A DNA stretch of 64,000 nt from Dermatophilus congolensis (GTDB lineage Bacteria; Actinomycetota; Actinomycetes; Actinomycetales; Dermatophilaceae): the NCBI RefSeq assembly GCF_900187045.1, contig NZ_LT906453.1, forward strand, positions 806,001 through 870,000, in the 5' to 3' direction. The notes beneath the pieces were generated by a model. It saw nothing but the letters and a program-made list of their open reading frames with translations. It did not search any database and was not told the origin of the DNA. How positions within the stretch are numbered: the first letter of the stretch is position 1; each line of letters starts with the position of its first letter. Positions 54,895 through 64,000 of the stretch are shown piece by piece. Made by a program: the position numbers and the translations under genes.

Positions 54895-55215
54895 ATGGAT
54901 TTGGGAAGTTTTGTGAATAAGGCGAAGGACTTGGCTGAGCAGGGGTTGGGTAAGGCTCGTGAGGTTGCTGGTGAGAACTCGGAGAAGGTGACTTCTGGGT
55001 TGGAGAAGGCCGAGGAGTTTGTGAATGAGAAGACGGGGGGAAAGTATGCGGAGGTAGTGGCTAAGGGCAAGGATGGTTTGGAGTCGGCGTTGGGTGTTGC
55101 TGGTGATGCGAAGGAGGCGTTGAAGGAGGAGTTGCAGGGGGAGCACAAGCCTGAGGCTGTGTCGGTGGATCCGATTGCTGCGCCTGAGGGAGTTGAGCCG
55201 CCTAAGCCGGTGTGA
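54895..55215 (+). CDS. MT0933/Rv0909-like small helical protein (putative antitoxin)
   Basis: A 106-aa charged, helical protein: DLGSFVNKAKDLAEQGLGKA at the start, the diagnostic VNEKTGGKYAEVVAKGKDGL in the middle, and a Pro/Glu tail. The KTGGKY block matches the Rv0909/MT0933 antitoxin family. In mycobacteria the toxin partner is an SRPBCC-like protein coded beside it; no such partner is adjacent here, so the antitoxin label may not describe its job. It has a good AGAAGGAG ribosome binding site and its own strong terminator. Confidence 0.75.
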   Translation: MDLGSFVNKAKDLAEQGLGKAREVAGENSEKVTSGLEKAEEFVNEKTGGKYAEVVAKGKDGLESALGVAGDAKEALKEELQGEHKPEAVSVDPIAAPEGVEPPKPV

Positions 55216-55225
55216 TTGTGGTTGG

Positions 55226-55249
55226 GGCCCGCCTCGTGGGAGGCGGGCC
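55226..55249 (+). terminator. Intrinsic terminator behind the MT0933-like gene
   Basis: GGCCCGCCTC (55226-55235) and GAGGCGGGCC (55240-55249) form a perfect 10-bp stem with loop GTGG, followed by TTTTG. It is 10 bp after the gene and 15 bp before the end of accA3 on the opposite strand. Confidence 0.88.
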
Positions 55250-55264
55250 TTTTGTGTTGGTGGG

Positions 55265-57055
55265 TTAGGGGGTTTTGATTTCGGTGAGGACGGTGCCGCT
55301 GGTGACGGTGTCGCCGACGTTGATGCTTAGGCCTGTGATGGTTCCGGATTTGTGTGCGGTAAGGGGTTGTTCCATTTTCATTGCTTCGAGAACGAAGATG
55401 AGGTCGCCTTCGGCGACTGTGTCTCCGTTGGAGACTGCGACTTTGACGACGGTGCCTTGCATGGGGGCGGTGAGGGCGTCGCCGGAGGTGTTGGTGGTGT
55501 TGTTGCGGCTGTTGGTGCGGCGGTTAGATGTTTTCTTTTTTGGTGTGTTGGTGGTGTTGGTGGGGGTGAGGTTGTCAGGGAGGGTTACTTCGATGCGTTT
55601 TCCTTCGATTTCGACGACGATGCTGTGACGTTCTGGTGGTGGGGTGTCTCCGGGGGCGGTGGCTCCGGTGTAAGGGGGGATGGTGTTGTCGAATTCGGTT
55701 TCGATCCAGCGGGTGTGGATGGAGAAGGGGTGGTTGGGGTCTTCGGGGGCGTAGGCGGGGTGGTTGACGATGGCACGATGGAAGGTGAGTGCGGTGGCCA
55801 TTCCGTCGATGGTGAATTCGGTCAGGGCACGTTGTGAGCGTTGGAGTGCTTCTTGTCGGGTGGCTCCGGTGACGATGAGTTTGGCGAGCATTGAGTCGAA
55901 TTGTCCGCCGATGGTGTCGCCTTGTTCGACGCCTGTGTCGAGGCGGATTCCGGGGCCTGTGGGTGGGGTGAAGGTGGTGAGGGTTCCGGGTGCGGGGAGG
56001 AATCCGCGTCCGGGGTCTTCGCCGTTGATGCGGAATTCGATGCTGTGTCCGCGGGTGCGTGTGGCGATGTCTTCTTGGGTGTAGGTGAGTTTTTTGCCTT
56101 CGGCGATGCGGAACATTTCGCGTACGAGGTCGATGCCGGTGATTTCTTCGGTGACGGGGTGTTCGACTTGGAGTCGGGTGTTGACTTCGAGGAAGGAGAT
56201 GGTTCCGTCTTGGCCGATGAGGTATTCGCATGTGCCTGCACCGATGTAGCCAGCTTCGTGGAGGATGGCTTTGCTGGCTCGGATGAGTTCTGTGTTTTGT
56301 TCGTCGGTGAGGAAGGGTGCTGGGGCTTCTTCGATGAGTTTTTGGTGGCGTCGTTGGAGTGAGCAGTCGCGGGTGGAGACGACAACGATGTTGCCGTGAG
56401 TGTCGGCGAGGCATTGGGTTTCGACGTGGCGAGGTTTGTCTAGGTATCGCTCGACGAAGCATTCACCGCGGCCGAAGGCTGCGGTGGCCTCGCGTACTGC
56501 TGATTCGAAGAGTTCTGGGATTTCGTCGATGTTGCGGGCGACTTTGAGTCCGCGGCCGCCGCCTCCGTATGCAGCTTTGATTGCGACGGGCAGGCCGTGT
56601 TGTTCGGCGAAGCTGATGATTTCGTTGGCGTCGGCGACGGGGTCTGTGGTGCCGGGGACGAGTGGGGCGTTAGCGCGTGTGGCGATGTGGCGGGCTTTGA
56701 CTTTGTCGCCGAGTGAGTCGATTGCTGCGGGGGATGGTCCGATCCAAATGAGGCCTGCGTCGGTGACGGCTTGGGCGAATTCGGCGTTTTCGGAGAGGAA
56801 ACCGTATCCAGGGTGGATGGCGTCTGCGTTGGTTTTCGCGGCGATGTCGAGCAGTTTTTTGTGGTTTAGGTAGCTGTCTGCGGCGGTGTTGCCACCGAGT
56901 GCGTGGGCTTCGTCGGCGATTTTGACGTGGAGGGCGTCGCGGTCTGTTTCTGCGTAGACGGCGATGGAGTGGATGCCTGTGTCTTTGCATGCTTGGGCGA
57001 TTCGGACTGCGATTTCGCCTCGGTTTGCGATGAGAACTTTGGAGATGGGGGCCAT
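55265..57055 (-). CDS. accA3: Acyl-CoA carboxylase alpha subunit (biotin carboxylase + BCCP)
   Basis: Carboxylates biotin with ATP and bicarbonate and carries it to the carboxyltransferase, for malonyl-/methylmalonyl-CoA. It is 596 aa. The biotin carboxylase part starts [18 protein letters not shown], has the ATP loop [14 protein letters not shown] and the active segment [16 protein letters not shown] low-complexity Thr/Asn/Lys linker (about residues 495-525) leads to the carrier domain with the biotin Lys in [10 protein letters not shown]. The epsilon subunit gene accE lies 6.7 kb away beyond the rRNA operon, also on the minus strand. Confidence 0.97.
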   Translation of the reverse strand: MAPISKVLIANRGEIAVRIAQACKDTGIHSIAVYAETDRDALHVKIADEAHALGGNTAADSYLNHKKLLDIAAKTNADAIHPGYGFLSENAEFAQAVTDAGLIWIGPSPAAIDSLGDKVKARHIATRANAPLVPGTTDPVADANEIISFAEQHGLPVAIKAAYGGGGRGLKVARNIDEIPELFESAVREATAAFGRGECFVERYLDKPRHVETQCLADTHGNIVVVSTRDCSLQRRHQKLIEEAPAPFLTDEQNTELIRASKAILHEAGYIGAGTCEYLIGQDGTISFLEVNTRLQVEHPVTEEITGIDLVREMFRIAEGKKLTYTQEDIATRTRGHSIEFRINGEDPGRGFLPAPGTLTTFTPPTGPGIRLDTGVEQGDTIGGQFDSMLAKLIVTGATRQEALQRSQRALTEFTIDGMATALTFHRAIVNHPAYAPEDPNHPFSIHTRWIETEFDNTIPPYTGATAPGDTPPPERHSIVVEIEGKRIEVTLPDNLTPTNTTNTPKKKTSNRRTNSRNNTTNTSGDALTAPMQGTVVKVAVSNGDTVAEGDLIFVLEAMKMEQPLTAHKSGTITGLSINVGDTVTSGTVLTEIKTP

Positions 57056-57286
57056 GTCGGGACTCTACTGCCGTGTTTGGGGGTTGATTTGGATGTTCGC
57101 GTTGGGGGCAGGTGGAGGGGTGAACAAGAGATAGTGCGTGGCGCACTTTTTGGGAGAGAGGAGTAGATGTCGCGATGTGGGTGGCAGGTTGATTTGGTTT
57201 CTCATGCCGGCTCTGTCTAAGCTTGGCGAGCTGCTTCGGGGGCTAAAGATCCATTCGCTGGCTGTAAATGCTGGCGAAAAGATGAT

Positions 57287-57316
57287 TTGACTCCTGAACG
57301 GCAGACCTAATAAGTT
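57287..57316 (+). promoter_or_regulatory. Predicted rRNA operon promoter
   Basis: A -35 box TTGACT (57287-57292) and a -10 candidate TAAGTT (57311-57316) are separated by 18 bp; TAATAA at 57308 is an alternative at 15 bp. Transcription would start near 57323, giving a leader of about 360 nt. The -10 region overlaps a short dyad CCTAA/TTAGG. Confidence 0.55.
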
Positions 57317-57351
57317 AGGTCGAGGTTCTCCGAAGCTTAAAACTTCGCGAG

Positions 57352-57398
57352 AGATTTAAATAGATATAAGACTAATTAATCAGAAACTATTTAAATCT
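57352..57398 (+). repeat. A/T-rich 12-bp inverted repeat in rRNA leader
   Basis: AGATTTAAATAG (57352-57363) and CTATTTAAATCT (57387-57398) are perfect complements around a 23-nt loop. It lies between the promoter and the antitermination element and would fold in the nascent leader RNA. Confidence 0.6.
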
Positions 57399-57458
57399 TT
57401 CAAACTCGAAAGAGTGAAGTTGACAAAGCGAAAGAGAATAAACTAACTTAGAGGAGTT

Positions 57459-57493
57459 GCACAATCGAAGTTAAGGAAAAACTTCGATTGTGC
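57459..57493 (+). repeat. 14-bp leader hairpin
   Basis: GCACAATCGAAGTT (57459-57472) and AACTTCGATTGTGC (57480-57493) form a perfect stem with a 7-nt loop, 10 bp before the antitermination-like element. It could be an RNase III site or a leader attenuator. Confidence 0.6.
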
Positions 57494-57502
57494 GTCCGAT
57501 GC

Positions 57503-57522
57503 TTGAGAACTCAACAGCGTGC
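57503..57522 (+). promoter_or_regulatory. rRNA antitermination-like element (leader)
   Basis: TTGAGAACTCAACAGCGTGC is a well-known sequence of actinobacterial rRNA leaders near the boxA/nut region. A similar TTTTGAGAACTGCACAGTGG lies in the 16S-23S spacer at 59494-59513, as expected if Nus factors load before each large rRNA. Confidence 0.6.
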
Positions 57523-57680
57523 CATGAATAATCGATGCCAATTGTTTGTTGGTTGAAGTCAATTCGGACAATAGTCGCTATAAATAATGTAGTGACATTA
57601 ATTGTCAGTGTTGTTTCGGCCAGGATTTTCCCGCGTTCGTGGTGACTAGGTTTCTAGTTACGTGTACGTGGGTGTGATTT

Positions 57681-62606
<4,926 letters not shown>

Positions 62607-62703
62607 ACACTTTTAAGAGTTTTGTTCGCGTCGACTGTGCGGTTCTTGGGGCATCAGCCCTACAGGATCATGACAGATATGTTTCTGATTGGTTCTGTTG
62701 GTT

Positions 62704-62821
62704 TTTCGGTGGTTATAGCGTTGGGGAAACGCCCGGTTACATTCCGAACCCGGTAGCTAAGCCCTTCAGCGCCGATGGTACTGCACTGGGGACGGTGTGG
62801 GAGAGTAGGTCACCGCCGGAA
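62704..62821 (+). rRNA. rrf: 5S ribosomal RNA
   Basis: TTTCGGTGG at the 5' end pairs (two G-U) with CCGCCGGAA at the 3' end. The interior has CGGTTACATTCCGAACCCGG and GGTACTGCACTGGGGACGGT, typical for actinobacterial 5S. It is the last gene of the operon, about 97 bp after 23S. Confidence 0.95.
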
Positions 62822-62832
62822 TATACGTGAAA

Positions 62833-62867
62833 GGAAAGGGCCTGGAACATTGTTCCAGGCCCTTTCC
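62833..62867 (+). terminator. rRNA operon terminator
   Basis: GGAAAGGGCCTGGAACA (62833-62849) and TGTTCCAGGCCCTTTCC (62851-62867) form a stem of at least 15 bp around CATTG. It is 11 bp behind 5S. Confidence 0.85.
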
Positions 62868-62901
62868 GCATACCCAAAAACACCAGCGCAAAGCTCTAAA
62901 A

Positions 62902-62963
62902 TTAAATCGTGAACTTTTGAGGCGGAAACATAAATGTTTCCGCCTCAAAAGTTCACGATTTAA
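62902..62963 (-). terminator. 30-bp perfect palindrome, maf-side terminator
   Basis: The arms 62902-62931 and 62934-62963 are perfectly complementary over 30 bp with only AA between. It lies 19 bp after the end of maf (minus strand). Read in that direction the stem is followed by TTTTAGAG, which fits an intrinsic terminator, though the stem is far longer than needed. Confidence 0.75.
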
Positions 62964-62982
62964 GCCTCAAGAAAGAACGATG

Positions 62983-63687
62983 CTACTTCGTGCGTAGAGA
63001 CATCCATGGAACCTGGATTTCACCTAGCAAACTCCGCATCAAAGGCAAACTGATACCCACCACATTATGGAAGTCGCCCTCAATCGACTCTACATACGGG
63101 CCACCAATCCCATCGACAGTGAAAGCTCCTGCCACATGAAGTGGCTCACCCGTAGCCACGTAATCTTTAATTTCTTCCTCCGAAAGGGCAGCAAAAGAAA
63201 CTGTCGTGCTTGCAGTAGCCCCTAACGTCGCCCCAGTGCCTCCCTCATCAACACCACGCACATCAATCAACCAGTGCCCCGTATGCAAAACTCCCGAACG
63301 TCCCCCCATGCGACGCCACCGCTCTATCGCATCAGAAGCATCAACAGGCTTTCCCAGCACCTGCCCCTCAAACTCCAAAACCGAATCACACCCCACCAAA
63401 AAACCCGCCTCAAACGCGTCGCACTCTACAGCAGAACCAGAAGAAATATCTTCCAAGAAACCCCCGTTCACCTGGGCATCCTCCACCACTCGGGCGACAG
63501 CCTCTGCCTTCGCCCGCGCTAAAACCAAAGCCACCTGATCAGGCTCCAGCTCTCCAAACCTTTCCCGCGCCTCAGCTAAAGCAACATCTTCATCAACACC
63601 AGAAACAATCACCAACGGATCAACACCACAACGACGCAACGTCGACAAACGAGCAGGAGAAGCAGAAGCCAAAACCAAACGATTCAT
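62983..63687 (-). CDS. maf: Maf-type nucleotide pyrophosphatase
   Basis: Maf proteins hydrolyse non-canonical or UTP/dTTP-type nucleoside triphosphates and can affect septation. It is 234 aa. Landmarks: LVLASASPARLSTLRRCGV (family SxSPRR, here SPAR), FLVGCDSVLEFEGQVLGKP (catalytic Asp), and GDFHNVVGISLPLM. The Arg-for-Ala change in the first motif (SPARL for SPRRL) is common in Actinobacteria. A segment of about 25 residues after VVEDAQVNGG looks inserted. It starts 45 bp behind accE on the same strand. Confidence 0.92.
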   Translation of the reverse strand: MNRLVLASASPARLSTLRRCGVDPLVIVSGVDEDVALAEARERFGELEPDQVALVLARAKAEAVARVVEDAQVNGGFLEDISSGSAVECDAFEAGFLVGCDSVLEFEGQVLGKPVDASDAIERWRRMGGRSGVLHTGHWLIDVRGVDEGGTGATLGATASTTVSFAALSEEEIKDYVATGEPLHVAGAFTVDGIGGPYVESIEGDFHNVVGISLPLMRSLLGEIQVPWMSLRTK

Positions 63688-63732
63688 GCCACCGATTCTG
63701 CTACGCCACCACTCCTACTGCAGACCACGCCT

Positions 63733-63963
63733 CTAGCTCGAAATACCACCCCAGCCAGAACGGCCAGCCCATCCCGACAACATCCGACGACGATTCGCCC
63801 ACCCGCTACTGCGCTGCCCTAGCTCCTGCGCACTACTGCACTCATTCCTCGATAAAGCCAACACCACTACCAACAGTGCAGCCAGCTCCTCCTGCGAAGG
63901 ATTACCCCGCACCACACGAAGCCACGGCTCTCCGGCATCACCACCACCGGCAGACATAGCCAT
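63733..63963 (-). CDS. accE: Acyl-CoA carboxylase epsilon subunit
   Basis: A 76-aa small subunit that stabilises actinobacterial acyl-CoA carboxylase complexes. The signature WLRVVRGNPSQEELAALLVV is clear; the C-terminus has SGWANRRRML and SGWGGISS, matching the basic/aromatic tail. The ATG at 63963 has a perfect AGGAGG six bases upstream; the longer frame to the window edge is not needed. Upstream, outside the window, the carboxyltransferase gene accD is expected. It is followed by maf. Confidence 0.88.
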   Translation of the reverse strand: MAMSAGGGDAGEPWLRVVRGNPSQEELAALLVVVLALSRNECSSAQELGQRSSGWANRRRMLSGWAGRSGWGGISS

Positions 63964-64000
63964 CTCAAACCTCCTCTCGCCAAAACCGCTCACTAACAAG

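Larger units (their letters stand above)
57056..57680. other. 625-bp leader of the rRNA operon
   Basis: The region holds the accA3 start control at the left, then the rRNA promoter (57287-57316), an A/T-rich dyad (57352-57398), a 14-bp hairpin (57459-57493) and the antitermination-like element (57503-57522). From 57340 to 57450 it is strikingly A+T-rich for this genome, as in other rRNA leaders. No protein frame is credible. Confidence 0.75.

Overview
The window is a stretch of a high-GC actinobacterial chromosome. The lineage is supported by GuaB3, MurT/GatD, DUF6350 before purN/purH, DUF3017 behind folD, monomeric isocitrate dehydrogenase, an AccA3-type biotin carboxylase with a small epsilon subunit, LpdA and an MT0933-type small protein. 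The 16S rRNA and the gene complement fit Micrococcales near Dermatophilaceae/Intrasporangiaceae; this placement is inference, since no database was searched. No transposase, integrase, phage gene, CRISPR array or tRNA was found.

Layout. 1-3.7 kb: the end of a carotenoid operon (phytoene synthase, lycopene cyclase and a cytochrome P450, joined by ATGA overlaps), then an SRPBCC protein. 3.8-7.4 kb: a DAACS-type carboxylate/amino-acid symporter, a NYN-domain protein and a secreted META-domain protein. 7.5-11.7 kb: purine and respiratory genes (guaB3, SURF1, DUF3817, guaA). 11.8-22.5 kb: HemY-type oxidase, PAP2 phosphatase, Dcu transporter, Eis-like acetyltransferase, murT-gatD, a flippase-like membrane protein, a PIG-L deacetylase and a GT4 glycosyltransferase. 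22.7-29.4 kb: class I fumarase, methyltransferase, Gfo/Idh/MocA oxidoreductase, small membrane protein and pcrA. 29.8-43.5 kb: the familiar actinobacterial block M23 peptidase, sucCD, DUF6350, purN, purH, folD, DUF3017, a siderophore-interacting flavoreductase and mdh, with single unrelated genes between. 43.6-55.2 kb: icd, a small Cys protein, exonuclease III, two tandem HTH paralogues, a D,D-carboxypeptidase, a mannose-1-phosphate guanylyltransferase, an M20 amidohydrolase, lpdA and an MT0933-like protein. 55.3-64 kb: accA3, a full 16S-23S-5S rRNA operon, maf and accE.

Functionally this is a core-metabolism region: TCA cycle (fumarase, SucCD, Mdh, Icd), purine synthesis (GuaA, PurN, PurH, FolD), acyl-CoA carboxylation, and wall construction or remodelling (MurT/GatD, M23 peptidase, D,D-carboxypeptidase).

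Two features stand out. First, nucleotide strand asymmetry is extreme and follows position, not gene orientation. The + strand is C/A-rich from 1 to about 10 kb, G/T-rich from about 11.7 to 57 kb, and C/A-rich again after the rRNA operon. This pushes lagging-strand proteins toward Thr, Pro, His and Asn, and leading-strand proteins toward Val, Gly, Arg and Trp. Second, intergenic gaps often hold long, nearly perfect hairpins, up to a 30-bp stem at 62.9 kb. I found no defence, secretion or secondary-metabolite system that is clearly new. The best candidates for something undescribed are the carotenoid-linked P450, the tandem HTH pair at 47.3-49.1 kb, the symporter with an altered Na1 site, and the switch-like leader of the M23 peptidase.
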